The notes: generated by a model not told the origin, from the letters alone. Positions 44,370-53,631 are shown, counted from the first letter of the stretch. The stretch is 64,000 nt of DNA from an uncultured Muriicola sp. (GCF_947258935.1 NZ_CAMYKH010000017.1:18233-82232); one strand, 5' to 3'. Program-made: numbers and translations.

Positions 44370-45301
44370 AATGGGAGGTTCCCCAGATCTACATTACCAC
44401 CTGAAATGATGATGCCTATCTTTTGACCTTTATACTTATCCCGGTCTTTGTATAGTCCGGCCAGAGCCACCGCACTGGAAGGCTCCACGATGATCTTCAT
44501 CCGTTCCCAAATAAGACGCATGGCAGCTATTATCTCTTCCTCTTCAACCCGAACTATTGTTTTGACGTGTTTTAAAATTACCGGCAGCGTATTACTTCCT
44601 AATTGAGTTTTTAAGCCATCTGCGATGGTGTTGGTAGTTGGGTTCGATTCTATTTTACCGCTTTTTAAAGATCTATAGGCATCGTCTACTTCAAAAGGCT
44701 CTGTGCCTATCACCTGGCAATTCTTTCCCATAGCGGTTGCCGCTATGGCCGTACCGGCGATTAATCCTCCGCCTCCTACGGGAACAAATATGGTGTTTAA
44801 GTTTGGGTAATCCTCCAATAGTTCCAGGGCCGCCGTTCCTTGTCCCAGGATCACATTAATATCATTAGAGGGGTGTAAAAAAGTAGCGCCCGTTTTTTTT
44901 TGTATTTCCCCTGCCATGGCATTTCTTGCTTCAAGAGTTGGCTCGCATTCATAGATGATCCCTCCATATTCTTTCACCCCATTCTTTTTTACTTCAGGAG
45001 CAGTTGTGGGCATAACTATATGGGCCTTAACTCCCAAGATCTGGGCCGCCAAGGAGAGTGCCTGAGCAAAATTGCCGGAAGAATGTGTAACTACACCCAG
45101 GGCCTTTTGTTCGGGGCTGAGTTTTAAAATGGCATGGGTAGCCCCGCGCATTTTATAAGCTCCCATACGTTGAAAATTCTCACATTTAAAAAAGACCTCA
45201 GCACCTACAAAATCATTAATAAGCCTTGATGTTAGGACAGGGGTCCTATGAATATAAGGCCTGATTTTATCATGACAAGCTAAAAGTTGTGTCCCGTCCA
45301 T
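44366..45301 (-). CDS. Threonine/serine dehydratase (PLP, fold type II)
   Basis: This 311-residue PLP enzyme carries FFKCENFQRMGAYKMRGA with the PLP-binding Lys and the glycine-rich FVPVGGGGLIAGTAIAA. It deaminates Thr or Ser, or racemises Ser, and belongs to the biodegradative threonine dehydratase / serine racemase group; it has no ACT domain like the biosynthetic IlvA. The genes gldD-gldE follow upstream on the same strand. Confidence 0.88.
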   Translation of the reverse strand: MDGTQLLACHDKIRPYIHRTPVLTSRLINDFVGAEVFFKCENFQRMGAYKMRGATHAILKLSPEQKALGVVTHSSGNFAQALSLAAQILGVKAHIVMPTTAPEVKKNGVKEYGGIIYECEPTLEARNAMAGEIQKKTGATFLHPSNDINVILGQGTAALELLEDYPNLNTIFVPVGGGGLIAGTAIAATAMGKNCQVIGTEPFEVDDAYRSLKSGKIESNPTTNTIADGLKTQLGSNTLPVILKHVKTIVRVEEEEIIAAMRLIWERMKIIVEPSSAVALAGLYKDRDKYKGQKIGIIISGGNVDLGNLPF

Positions 45302-45327
45302 TGCTGAAATGTTGCATTTTTATACCG

Positions 45328-45882
45328 TTACTGCCACTCCAGGCTTTCCAGGATCCTTCGAACGTCATTTTGAAGATAGGCAGCCGCAGGGTATATAGAA
45401 TCATAATTTGGCTTTGCATAGAAATACAGCGAGCCGGTTAAAAAGTGTTCTGTGCTATCTGTGGCGTAGAATTGAGCCTGAGAGGCCGCATTTCCTTTTA
45501 CTTCATAGAACATTCCAAATACTCGAGCATCTTCATTTATAAATTTTTGCTCCAGAATATTATCGGCCTTTGCCACATGCTCATAAGATAACCTTTGAGC
45601 ATCAGACAATAAGTCGTTCAAATTATTCTCTACCGGCTTGTATGTAAGATAAATGGCGCCTTTTAAAGAAGGGTAATCCAAGGTAAGAGAAGATCTTTTA
45701 AGGTCCTTTACAGTTGCCAGATTATTGTATTGAAAATTATAGTTTTCAGTTTGCACCACTTTTATCTCGCCCTTGGGATATTCCAAACGCAATTGGGCCT
45801 TGGGTTTGGGCAGCACCTCTTCTTTACACCCATTTAGGAATAAGAGAAATAATATTCCTACAAATATGAAATTACACCTCAT
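45328..45882 (-). CDS. gldD: Gliding motility lipoprotein GldD
   Basis: This 184-residue lipoprotein has a signal with the lipobox LFLNGCKEE and the GldD body (QLRLEYPKGEIKVVQTENYNFQYN; LSYEHVAKADNILEQKF). GldD is required for gliding and type IX secretion in Flavobacteria and is always next to gldE, as here, where the reading frames overlap by 11 bases. Confidence 0.93.
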   Translation of the reverse strand: MRCNFIFVGILFLLFLNGCKEEVLPKPKAQLRLEYPKGEIKVVQTENYNFQYNNLATVKDLKRSSLTLDYPSLKGAIYLTYKPVENNLNDLLSDAQRLSYEHVAKADNILEQKFINEDARVFGMFYEVKGNAASQAQFYATDSTEHFLTGSLYFYAKPNYDSIYPAAAYLQNDVRRILESLEWQ

Positions 45883-47206
45883 GTGGCAAGGTAATTTTTA
45901 TCTGTTTTAACCGTTTTCTATCAAGGCTCTCCACCACGAACTGGAAGTTCTCAAAAATGATCTTCTCACCCTTTTTGGGAAAGTTTCCTGCAATTTCCAG
46001 TACAAATCCTGCTATTGTCTCGGACTCCCCTTTTTGTGCTTCAAAAGCGGATTCATTTTCAATTTTGGCCACTTTGTAAAAGTCTTTTAAGGTTGTTTTT
46101 CCATCAAAGACGAAATTGTGGTCATCTAGTTTTGAATAGATCAGGCCTTCATCATCGAATTCGTCACTAATATCTCCTACTATTTCTTCTATTATGTCCT
46201 CGAGGGTTACTATCCCTGAAGTACCTCCATATTCATCCACAACAACGGCAAGGTGGTTCTTCTTCTCCTGAAATTCCAGGAGCAAATCGTCTAATTTCTT
46301 ATTCTCTGGTACAAAATAAGGCTCGCGTATAAGGGTGATCCAATTAAAATTCTTTCTGTCGATGTACGGAAGAAGGTCCTTAACATAAAGTACCCCCACT
46401 ACCTTGTCTATATGGTCTGAAAAGACTGGAATACGAGAATACCCATGTTTTTTGATCTCTTCGAGCACTTCGGGAAACTTCATGACTTCCTGCAAGGCAA
46501 AAATATCGATACGTGGCCGCATTACTTGTTTGGTATCTGTATTGCCAAAAGAAACGATGCCTTCCAGGATCTTCTGTTCCTCTTTAGTGGTATCACCATC
46601 AGAAGTGAGTTCTAGTGCCTGAGATAGATGATCTACACTAAGATTTGTCTTTTGTTTTCCAAACTTCTCATAAATATAAATCGTTGTGGCGCGCATTGGA
46701 GCACTAAGCGGGGTTAACAAGAAATCCAAAACTTTAAGCGGATACGCCATAAAATGTGAGAAAATAAGCTTGTTCCTATTTGCATAGATCTTGGGTAGTA
46801 TTTCACCGAACATTAAAATAAGGAATGTTGCAACCACTACCTCTAATAAAAAGCGAATAGAAAGAACACCCATTATATGGTAAGTTATTGAAGCAAATAG
46901 GGTGTCGCCAATATCACTAAAAAGAAGAACGATCCCAATGTTAATGGCGTTATTGGCAATAAGAATGGTGGCCAATAATTTCTTAGGCCTTTCCAGTAAT
47001 TTCACGACGATACTACCTTTGGAGGTATTTCGATCCTGTATCTCCTTAAGTTCCGTGATTGAAAGGCTGAAAAATGCGATCTCTGCCCCGGAGACAAGCG
47101 CTGAGCAGGCCAACAAAGCAATCAGTACAATGATCTTAATTACTATAAGAGTTTCGTTACCTGCAAAACCTAATAATAATTGAATGGGATCCGGATCCAC
47201 GTGCAA
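45872..47206 (-). CDS. gldE: Gliding motility-associated protein GldE
   Basis: This 444-residue protein has an N-terminal CNNM/DUF21 membrane domain (about residues 20-190), a CBS pair (VMRPRIDIFALQEVMKF; DEYGGTSGIVTLEDIIEEIVGDISDEFDDE) and a C-terminal CorC/HlyC domain. Overexpressed GldE compensates for some gldD defects in F. johnsoniae, consistent with the shared operon. It is in the conserved order mutY-ssb-gldE-gldD. Confidence 0.93.
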   Translation of the reverse strand: MHVDPDPIQLLLGFAGNETLIVIKIIVLIALLACSALVSGAEIAFFSLSITELKEIQDRNTSKGSIVVKLLERPKKLLATILIANNAINIGIVLLFSDIGDTLFASITYHIMGVLSIRFLLEVVVATFLILMFGEILPKIYANRNKLIFSHFMAYPLKVLDFLLTPLSAPMRATTIYIYEKFGKQKTNLSVDHLSQALELTSDGDTTKEEQKILEGIVSFGNTDTKQVMRPRIDIFALQEVMKFPEVLEEIKKHGYSRIPVFSDHIDKVVGVLYVKDLLPYIDRKNFNWITLIREPYFVPENKKLDDLLLEFQEKKNHLAVVVDEYGGTSGIVTLEDIIEEIVGDISDEFDDEGLIYSKLDDHNFVFDGKTTLKDFYKVAKIENESAFEAQKGESETIAGFVLEIAGNFPKKGEKIIFENFQFVVESLDRKRLKQIKITLPHEV

Positions 47207-47224
47207 TTCAGTTAGTTAATAAGA

Positions 47225-47695
47225 TCAAAAAGGCAAATCGTCATCCTGCTCGGAAGTTGCCATAGAACTTTGTGGTTCAGCTTTATCAGATTTGGGACCT
47301 TTTGGGGCAGCTGAGGCCTTCTTGGCTGAAGGTTGTGGCTCATTTGCCGAACTTTCCTGTTTGGTAGAAAGGAAGGTAAAGTCTTGCACATGTATTTCGG
47401 TGGTATATTTTGTAACGCCATCATCTCCCTGCCATTGTCTTGTCTTTAATCGTCCTTCCACATAGATCTTATCTCCTTTGTTCAGGTATTTTTCACAGAT
47501 CTCGGCAGCCTTGTTACGCACTACTATATTGTGCCACTCAGTGGAAGTCACCTTTTCACCGGTTTGCTTATTTGTATAGGTTTCATTAGTAGCTATTGGG
47601 AATCTTCCAATACAATTTCCTCCTTCAAAATAATGAAGTTTTACTTCATCTCCCAGATGCCCTATAAGCATCACTTTATTCAATGTTCCACTCAT
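47225..47695 (-). CDS. ssb: Single-stranded DNA-binding protein
   Basis: The ATG at 47695, overlapping the mutY stop (ATGA), gives 156 residues. The N-terminal OB fold (TLNKVMLIGHLGDEVKLHYFEGGNCIGRFPIAT) is followed by a disordered linker and the acidic tip SEQDDDLPF that docks repair and replication proteins. The TTG start of the ORF track (47713) is rejected because ATGA coupling with mutY fits the family N-terminus. Confidence 0.95.
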   Translation of the reverse strand: MSGTLNKVMLIGHLGDEVKLHYFEGGNCIGRFPIATNETYTNKQTGEKVTSTEWHNIVVRNKAAEICEKYLNKGDKIYVEGRLKTRQWQGDDGVTKYTTEIHVQDFTFLSTKQESSANEPQPSAKKASAAPKGPKSDKAEPQSSMATSEQDDDLPF

Positions 47696-48753
47696 GATAT
47701 TGATTTGGACCAAAAGTACGAATTTTTAAATGTATCTAGGAATTCTGCAAGCAATACTGGTACAGGATATTTAGGAAGACTCTCAAGAGTAATTCCACCT
47801 TTTATTTCCCCCTTTAATTCCACGATCCAAAACCTGGTAATAAGATGCTGATGCGATAATTTATGGACAACAGGATCTTCTTTCCACAATACAATATCCT
47901 TTATCTTTTCTTCTCTGGAGGATACCCTGCCATACATTTCGGTTTCCTCCATCAATGTATCTGTTTCTATCAGAGGAAATTCGTACAAATGTTGCCAAAT
48001 TCCCTTCCCAATTCGTTTGTTGAGCTTCGTATTCCCAAGCTGGTCAATAAAAATGAGGTAATTAAAATATCTGATCTTAACTTTATTCTTTTTGAGCTTT
48101 ACGGGTAAGGTGGCAACTCTTGTTTGCTGAAGGGCCATACATCCCGAATTGAGCGGACAATGTTCACAATCTGGTTGTTGCGGGGTGCATTGCAGGGCGC
48201 CAAATTCCATGATCGCCTGATTGTACTCACTTATGGAAGATGCCTCCATCACTTCTATGGCTAAGTTCTTAAAATACCTTATTCCCTTAGTGCTGTTAAT
48301 TGGGAGATCTACGCCAAAATACCTTGCTAATACCCTATAAACATTGCCATCTACCACAGGTCTTGCCTCCCCAAAACAAATAGACGCAATTGCGCTGGCG
48401 GTGTAATCACCAATGCCCTTTAATTGTATCAGCTCTTCATATGAGTCAGGAAACTGACCATTATTATCTGTTGTGATAGTCTTGGCCGTGAAATGCAGGT
48501 TCCGTGCACGGGAGTAGTATCCCAGCCCTTGCCATAATTTTAACACATCCGATTCTTCAGCTGCGGCCAATTGGTCCACTGTTGGATAGTGTTCAATAAA
48601 TTTCTGGTAGTATGGAAGGCCCTGAGCTACCCTTGTTTGTTGAAGGATGATCTCGGACAGCCAAACCTTGTACGGATCCCTTGTATTTCGCCAGGGAAGT
48701 GGTCTTTTATATTTAGAATACCAGTGGAGGATTGTTTTGGAAAAAGTATTCAT
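47692..48753 (-). CDS. mutY: A/G-specific adenine glycosylase
   Basis: This 353-residue enzyme removes adenine paired with 8-oxoguanine. The N-terminal catalytic domain has the HhH motif LIQLKGIGDYTASAIASI with the catalytic Asp, the Cys cluster CTPQQPDCEHCPLNSGC for the 4Fe-4S centre, and a C-terminal NUDIX-like domain that recognises 8-oxoG. It is the first gene of mutY-ssb-gldE-gldD. Confidence 0.95.
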   Translation of the reverse strand: MNTFSKTILHWYSKYKRPLPWRNTRDPYKVWLSEIILQQTRVAQGLPYYQKFIEHYPTVDQLAAAEESDVLKLWQGLGYYSRARNLHFTAKTITTDNNGQFPDSYEELIQLKGIGDYTASAIASICFGEARPVVDGNVYRVLARYFGVDLPINSTKGIRYFKNLAIEVMEASSISEYNQAIMEFGALQCTPQQPDCEHCPLNSGCMALQQTRVATLPVKLKKNKVKIRYFNYLIFIDQLGNTKLNKRIGKGIWQHLYEFPLIETDTLMEETEMYGRVSSREEKIKDIVLWKEDPVVHKLSHQHLITRFWIVELKGEIKGGITLESLPKYPVPVLLAEFLDTFKNSYFWSKSIS

Positions 48754-48829
48754 ACTAAGAATGTGATCAAAAGTAAGATATTAAAGACTTAAAATTAGTC
48801 CTTTAAGATAAAAGAATGAATAATATTTA

Positions 48830-48837
48830 TATATTTG
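48830..48837 (+). promoter_or_regulatory. -7 promoter element of hup (TATATTTG)
   Basis: TATATTTG is an exact TAnnTTTG match 38 bases before the hup ATG. Confidence 0.65.
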
Positions 48838-48874
48838 CAGGCCTGAAAAAATAACAGATTAAGTATATACAAGC

Positions 48875-49165
48875 ATGACGAAAGCAGATATCGTATCTAA
48901 GATCTCAGAAAAATTGGGAATAGAAAAAGGTGATGTACAAGCCACTGTAGAAACATTTATGGAGGAGGTTAAAACATCGCTTGAGAATGGTGATAATGTT
49001 TACCTAAGAGGTTTTGGTAGCTTTATCATTAAAACACGAGCAGAAAAAACAGGAAGGAATATTTCGAAAAATACAACGATCAAAATACCTGCTCACAACA
49101 TTCCGGCATTTAAACCAGCGAAGGTTTTTGTTGAAGGAGTTAAAAGTAACGTAGAAGTAAAATAA
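48875..49165 (+). CDS. hup: HU/IHF-family DNA-binding protein
   Basis: This 96-residue histone-like protein (MTKADIVSKISEKLGIEKGDVQATVETFMEEVKTSL) carries RGFGSFIIKTRAEKTGRN and the DNA-intercalating arm NIPAFKPAKVF. HU bends and compacts DNA. It is divergent from mutY, and a 29-residue basic gene and rng follow. Confidence 0.95.
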   Translation: MTKADIVSKISEKLGIEKGDVQATVETFMEEVKTSLENGDNVYLRGFGSFIIKTRAEKTGRNISKNTTIKIPAHNIPAFKPAKVFVEGVKSNVEVK

Positions 49166-49189
49166 TAACCGAAATAAAAGCAGAGTTTT

Positions 49190-49279
49190 ATGCCGAGTGG
49201 TAAAAAAAGAAAGAGACATAAGGTGGCCACACACAAGCGAAAAAAACGCAGAAGAGCCAACCGCCACAAGAAGAAGTAG
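49190..49279 (+). CDS. Tiny very basic protein, probably ribosome-associated
   Basis: The ATG encodes 29 residues, MPSGKKRKRHKVATHKRKKR and then RRANRHKKK; more than half are Lys, Arg or His. No acidic residue is present. It lies 24 bases after hup, and its stop codon is part of the terminator hairpin. The composition and size resemble small ribosomal proteins (bS22/COX24-like or other Bacteroidetes-specific small subunits), but I cannot name the family. The ORF track is too coarse to list it. Confidence 0.65.
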   Translation: MPSGKKRKRHKVATHKRKKRRRANRHKKK

Positions 49280-49300
49280 TTTCAGTAACTACTTTTTCGT
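49274..49300 (+). terminator. Rho-independent terminator overlapping the tiny gene's stop
   Basis: AGTAGTT-TCAGT-AACTACT (49275-49281/49287-49293) is followed by TTTTCGTTTT. The stem includes the TAG at 49277-49279, so translation ends inside the terminator. Confidence 0.75.
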
Positions 49301-49380
49301 TTTAATACGTTCATTGACATAGAAATTCTAAAAAGGATTTCGACGGGTTAATACAACCTGTAACAACTAATGTTTAATCC

Positions 49381-49399
49381 ATTCCGCCATAGGCGGAAT
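49381..49399 (+). promoter_or_regulatory. Leader hairpin just before rng
   Basis: ATTCCGCC-ATA-GGCGGAAT is a perfect 8-bp stem with a three-base loop ending 5 bases before the TTG start of rng. It has no U-tract, so it is not a terminator. It may control rng translation or be an RNase cleavage site. Confidence 0.5.
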
Positions 49400-49404
49400 A
49401 TAAA

Positions 49405-50961
49405 TTGATTCAGGTGAATAGAGAATTAATCGTAAGATCCAATTCCGTTGCCGTCGATTTTGCCTTATTAAAAGATGGAAAACTCATTGAACTTCACAAA
49501 GATGAAAACGACCATAATTTCAATGTTGGGGATATTCTTATCGCTAAGATTCGAAAACCGGTAACAGGGCTAAATGCAGCCTTTGTTAATGTAGGTTATG
49601 AGAAAGATGCATTTTTGCATTATCATGATCTCGGACCTCAATTGTCGTCCATGTTGAAGTTTGTTAAAAGTGTGAGTACAGGGAAACTAAGAGATTATTC
49701 CCTAAAAAAATTTCCATTAGAAAAAGATATTGATAAGCATGGAACCATAAATAATGTGGTAAAAGCAAATCAATCACTTCTGGTTCAAATAGTAAAAGAA
49801 CCCATTTCCACCAAAGGACCCCGGATAAGTTCAGAACTTTCAATAGCGGGTAGGTATTTGGTAATGGTCCCTTTCTCCGACCGTGTTTCTGTTTCTCAAA
49901 AAATAGAAAGCAACGAAGAAAAGAATCGGCTTAAGAGACTTGTTAAAAGTATTAAGCCAAAAGGATTTGGAGTTATTATTAGAACAGTTGCAGAAGGCAA
50001 AAAAGTAGCAGAGCTGGATAAGGATCTTCAAAACTTGCTGAACAAATGGACAGCAATGTGTAAGAAATTGTATAAAGCACCCACTCCGTCCAAAGTATTG
50101 GTAGAGGTCAATAGAGCCTCTTCCATCTTAAGAGATGTTTTCAATGATACCTTCACAGGTATCCATGTGGATGATGAAACGCTTTATACCCAACTGAAGG
50201 ATTATGTGCATGAAATTGCACCAGATAAAGAATCCATTGTAAAGTTGTACAGTTCAACCGTTCCTATTTTTGAAAAATTTGGGATCGAAAGACAAATCAA
50301 AACCTCATTTGGGCGCACGGCGTCCATGAGTAAAGGAGCCTATTTGGTTATTGAACACACAGAAGCGTTGCATGTTATTGATGTAAATAGCGGCAACCGA
50401 TCTAATAAAGCCAATACCCAGGAAGATACGGCCCTTGAGGTAAATATGCTGGCAGCAGAAGAAATTGCAAGGCAATTACGACTGCGTGATATGGGAGGAA
50501 TTATTGTAATCGACTTTATCGATATGGTAAAATCTGATCATAGGAAAAAGTTGTTCGATCATCTTAGAAATGAGATGAAAGACGACAGAGCCAAGCATAA
50601 GATATTACCCCCTAGCAAGTTTGGTTTGGTTCAAATTACCAGACAACGTGTAAGGCCGGAAGTTAATATCAAAACCACGGAAGAAAACCCCAGTGGTAGC
50701 AATCAGGAGGTAGAAGCTCCCATTGTGCTGATCGAAAAGATCAATGATGATCTTGAACATATTTTGAAGAGTACAGCCAAGGATAAAGGGATATTTTTAA
50801 ATACGCATCCATTTATTGCTGCTTACTTAACAAAAGGATTTCCATCTATACGTTCCAAATGGTTTTTGGAACATAAGAAATGGATAAAGATCCAGCCAAG
50901 AGATGCTTTTACATATCTTGAATACCGTTTTAAAGACAAAGACGGAAAGGACATTACTTAA
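49405..50961 (+). CDS. rng: Ribonuclease G/E
   Basis: This 518-residue endonuclease cuts single-stranded RNA in 16S rRNA maturation and mRNA turnover. The S1-like N-terminus (GDILIAKIRKPVTGLNAAFVNVGYEKDAFLHYHDLG) and the DNase I-like catalytic part HVIDVNSGNRS with the magnesium site GGIIVIDFIDM are present. The start is TTG (49405) or GTG (49414); no ATG lies nearby, and the hairpin leader touches this region. The terminator at 50961 ends the unit before recX. Confidence 0.95.
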   Translation: MIQVNRELIVRSNSVAVDFALLKDGKLIELHKDENDHNFNVGDILIAKIRKPVTGLNAAFVNVGYEKDAFLHYHDLGPQLSSMLKFVKSVSTGKLRDYSLKKFPLEKDIDKHGTINNVVKANQSLLVQIVKEPISTKGPRISSELSIAGRYLVMVPFSDRVSVSQKIESNEEKNRLKRLVKSIKPKGFGVIIRTVAEGKKVAELDKDLQNLLNKWTAMCKKLYKAPTPSKVLVEVNRASSILRDVFNDTFTGIHVDDETLYTQLKDYVHEIAPDKESIVKLYSSTVPIFEKFGIERQIKTSFGRTASMSKGAYLVIEHTEALHVIDVNSGNRSNKANTQEDTALEVNMLAAEEIARQLRLRDMGGIIVIDFIDMVKSDHRKKLFDHLRNEMKDDRAKHKILPPSKFGLVQITRQRVRPEVNIKTTEENPSGSNQEVEAPIVLIEKINDDLEHILKSTAKDKGIFLNTHPFIAAYLTKGFPSIRSKWFLEHKKWIKIQPRDAFTYLEYRFKDKDGKDIT

Positions 50962-50994
50962 AAAAAGCGGCTTCGAAAGAAGTCGCTTTTTTTG
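50961..50994 (+). terminator. Rho-independent terminator of rng
   Basis: AAAAAAGCGGCTTC-GAAA-GAAGTCGCTTTTTTT (one G-U pair) follows the rng stop by one base. Confidence 0.85.
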
Positions 50995-51012
50995 TTTTAG
51001 TACCTTTGATCA

Positions 51013-51489
51013 ATGCTCAAAAGACCTACATATACCCTTTCTGAAGCTTCTAGAAAACTGGAATATTACTGTGCCTATCAAGACAGGTGCCACCAGGAAG
51101 TGTTGATGAAACTAAGGCAAATGAATATGATCCCAGCCGCAATAGACCATATCATTGGCAATCTTATTCAACAAGACTACCTCAACGAAGAGCGCTTTGC
51201 CCGTAATTATGCCCGGGGAAAATTTAATCATAAGCATTGGGGGCGTATCCGAATAACCCAGGAACTAAAAAAAAGGAATATCTCACCTATCAATATCAAA
51301 ATTGCTCTTCGAGAACTAGATGATTCCACCTATCTAAGTTCCCTTGAAACCCTTGCGAAAAAGAAACTGGACCAACTAAAAGGGAAAGAAAAAGAAGTGC
51401 AAAAAAGAAAACTGACCGACTATCTTTTGTACCGTGGTTGGGAAAGTTCTTTGGTCTATGAACAAGTTTTTACACTTATTCCTAATTGA
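51013..51489 (+). CDS. recX: Regulatory protein RecX
   Basis: This 158-residue helical protein has the RecX three-repeat layout: ALRKLEYYCAYQDRCHQEVLMKLRQM-like N-terminus, NLIQQDYLNEERFARNYARGKFNHKHWG and the C-terminal YLLYRGWESSLVYEQV. RecX modulates RecA filaments. recA is not in the window. It follows rng with a terminator between. Confidence 0.93.
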   Translation: MLKRPTYTLSEASRKLEYYCAYQDRCHQEVLMKLRQMNMIPAAIDHIIGNLIQQDYLNEERFARNYARGKFNHKHWGRIRITQELKKRNISPINIKIALRELDDSTYLSSLETLAKKKLDQLKGKEKEVQKRKLTDYLLYRGWESSLVYEQVFTLIPN

Positions 51490-51501
51490 CGGAATCTTCA
51501 T

Positions 51502-52368
51502 CTAAGCCATTGATTTAATGACTTTTTTTGTGCGTTCTATGGCCCGTTCATTCTTCCATTCTATCCATTGCTGCCCACGTAAGCGCCGCATACCGTTGTC
51601 AAAGTAGCGCATGAAAAGCACATTGTATATTGCCTTGCTCAAATGAAGAGGATTTCTGGCTACAGATCTAAGACTCATAGAAAATCCGGGAGTAATATAT
51701 TTCATATAATGCCAATAACCCTCGGGCATATACAATACTTCTCCGTGATTTAACTGAGTTTTATAACCAGTTGCAAATTTCAGTGCAGGCCATTCCTTAT
51801 AATCTGGTTTAGAAAAGTCGATCGACTCATGCGTAATAAGTGAATGCGGTATCTTATAAAGGAATTTATTTTCGGTTTGAGGGAAAAGAATACATTCCTT
51901 TTTACCTGCGAAATGGAAATGAAAAATATTCGCCAGGTCAATATCATAATGCATAAAGGTGTGTGATTCCTTACCACCAAAAAATAGCATTGGAAGGTTC
52001 TTCATTATGGGTATTCCAAATTCAGGAAAGTAAAAGTCTTTTTGAAGTTCCGGAACTTCTTTCATCAAATTCCAAAGAAAGATTCGGTAATTTGTAGGCT
52101 CTCTTAACAAAAGATCTATATAATCTTTCATCTTCATGGTGGAATGTGGCTCGTTAAAACCTTCTTTATGGTCCACCGGTCTGTCGTCATAAAGAGGAAC
52201 CTTTTTCTCCCCTGCAATTTCCTTGATGTAATCAAAATTCCACTTGGAATACGCAGGCCAGTCCTCGGTATACTTTTCTATGACCACCGGTCTTTGTGGC
52301 CGTAAGTAATCCTTTAAGAACTGATCTTTGGTAAGCGTGGTAACTCTTGGTATCTCAATTAATTTCAA
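51502..52368 (-). CDS. Cupin-like (JmjC/cupin_8) Fe(II)-dioxygenase-family protein
   Basis: This 288-residue protein has the cupin_8 metal-binding pattern: HTFMHYDIDLANIFHFHFAGKKECILFP (HxD) near residue 138 and GEVLYMPEGYWHYM near residue 205, with RPVVIEKYTEDWPAYSKWNFDYIKE at the start. The family includes protein hydroxylases. The substrate is unknown. It overlaps no neighbour and faces recX convergently. Confidence 0.85.
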   Translation of the reverse strand: MKLIEIPRVTTLTKDQFLKDYLRPQRPVVIEKYTEDWPAYSKWNFDYIKEIAGEKKVPLYDDRPVDHKEGFNEPHSTMKMKDYIDLLLREPTNYRIFLWNLMKEVPELQKDFYFPEFGIPIMKNLPMLFFGGKESHTFMHYDIDLANIFHFHFAGKKECILFPQTENKFLYKIPHSLITHESIDFSKPDYKEWPALKFATGYKTQLNHGEVLYMPEGYWHYMKYITPGFSMSLRSVARNPLHLSKAIYNVLFMRYFDNGMRRLRGQQWIEWKNERAIERTKKVIKSMA

Positions 52369-52456
52369 TACGTTCGCATTTAATCAACTTATCAAAGGTA
52401 AAAAATCGAAATTATCTGTAAATAAAACTCAATGAAAGTACTATACCGATGTAGAT

Positions 52457-53548
52457 CTATGAAGACTTTGATTTCTGCTTGGCCAATTCATTCCTTTCAA
52501 TGGTATGGCCCGGTCTGGACCATTTTGGGCGTTCACCAATTGCTTCATATTGCGACTCCTCTTCATCCAGAGTCTTGGGTTGAGGCATTTTTTCGAAAGC
52601 CTTTTGAGGTTGCAGTCCTAAAAGCCTGAACATCTCCATATCTTCATTCACATCTGGGTTGGGGGTAGTTAATAATTTATCTCCCGCAAAAATGGAATTT
52701 GCCCCGGCAAAGAAACACATGGCTTGTCCTTCCCGACTCATCTCTGTGCGACCTGCTGAAAGTCTAACCTGTGTCTTTGGCATCACCACACGAGTGGTTG
52801 CTACCATTCGGATCATATCCCAAATAGGAATGGGTTCCATATCCTCCATGGGGGTCCCTTCAACAGCTACCAAGGCATTTATTGGTACAGATTCTGGCTG
52901 AGGATTCAGAGTAGCCAGGGCCACCAACATCCCTGCACGGTCCTCCAGTTTTTCTCCCATACCAATGATACCGCCACTGCATACAGTAACGTTGCTCTTC
53001 CGAACATTATCTATGGTTTCGAGACGATCTTGAAAAGCTCTTGTTGAAATGACATCCTTATAATAATCTTCTGATGTATCCAGATTATGGTTATAGGCAT
53101 AAAGTCCTGCCTCTGCCAGGCGTTTGGCCTGGTTCTCTGTAATCATCCCTAAGGTGCAACACACCTCCATATCTAATTTATTGATAGTTCGAACCATTTC
53201 CAATACCTGGTTAAATTCTGGTCCATCCTTAACATTTCGCCATGCAGCACCCATACATACCCTCGAACTCCCAGAAGCCTTCGCCCGCAATGCCTGGGCC
53301 TTTACATGAGATACGGTCATTAGATCGTTCCCTTCAATGTCTGTATGGTAACGGGCAGCCTGTGGACAATAGCCGCAGTCTTCAGGACATCCTCCTGTTT
53401 TAATAGACAAAAGCGTAGACACCTGCACTGTATTAGGATCATGATGCTCTCTGTGAATAGTAGCCGCCTTATAAAGCAACTCCATCATGGGAAGATTATA
53501 GATATCTAGTATTTCCTCTTTGGTCCAATTATGTCTTTCTTCGTTCAT
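52457..53548 (-). CDS. bioB: Biotin synthase
   Basis: This 363-residue radical-SAM enzyme inserts sulfur into dethiobiotin. The CxxxCxxC cluster is CPEDCGYC (Cys54, Cys58, Cys61), and a second Fe-S ligand set with NHNLDTSEDYY is present. It lies 83 bases downstream of a beta-ketoacyl synthase gene on the same strand. Confidence 0.97.
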   Translation of the reverse strand: MNEERHNWTKEEILDIYNLPMMELLYKAATIHREHHDPNTVQVSTLLSIKTGGCPEDCGYCPQAARYHTDIEGNDLMTVSHVKAQALRAKASGSSRVCMGAAWRNVKDGPEFNQVLEMVRTINKLDMEVCCTLGMITENQAKRLAEAGLYAYNHNLDTSEDYYKDVISTRAFQDRLETIDNVRKSNVTVCSGGIIGMGEKLEDRAGMLVALATLNPQPESVPINALVAVEGTPMEDMEPIPIWDMIRMVATTRVVMPKTQVRLSAGRTEMSREGQAMCFFAGANSIFAGDKLLTTPNPDVNEDMEMFRLLGLQPQKAFEKMPQPKTLDEEESQYEAIGERPKWSRPGHTIERNELAKQKSKSS

Positions 53549-53631
53549 GCAGCTAATTTAAGGCCTGTTCAAAAATAGAGAATCCTTTGAAATAGTGACA
53601 ACAATCGTTCATTATTCTGCACGAAATCCTT

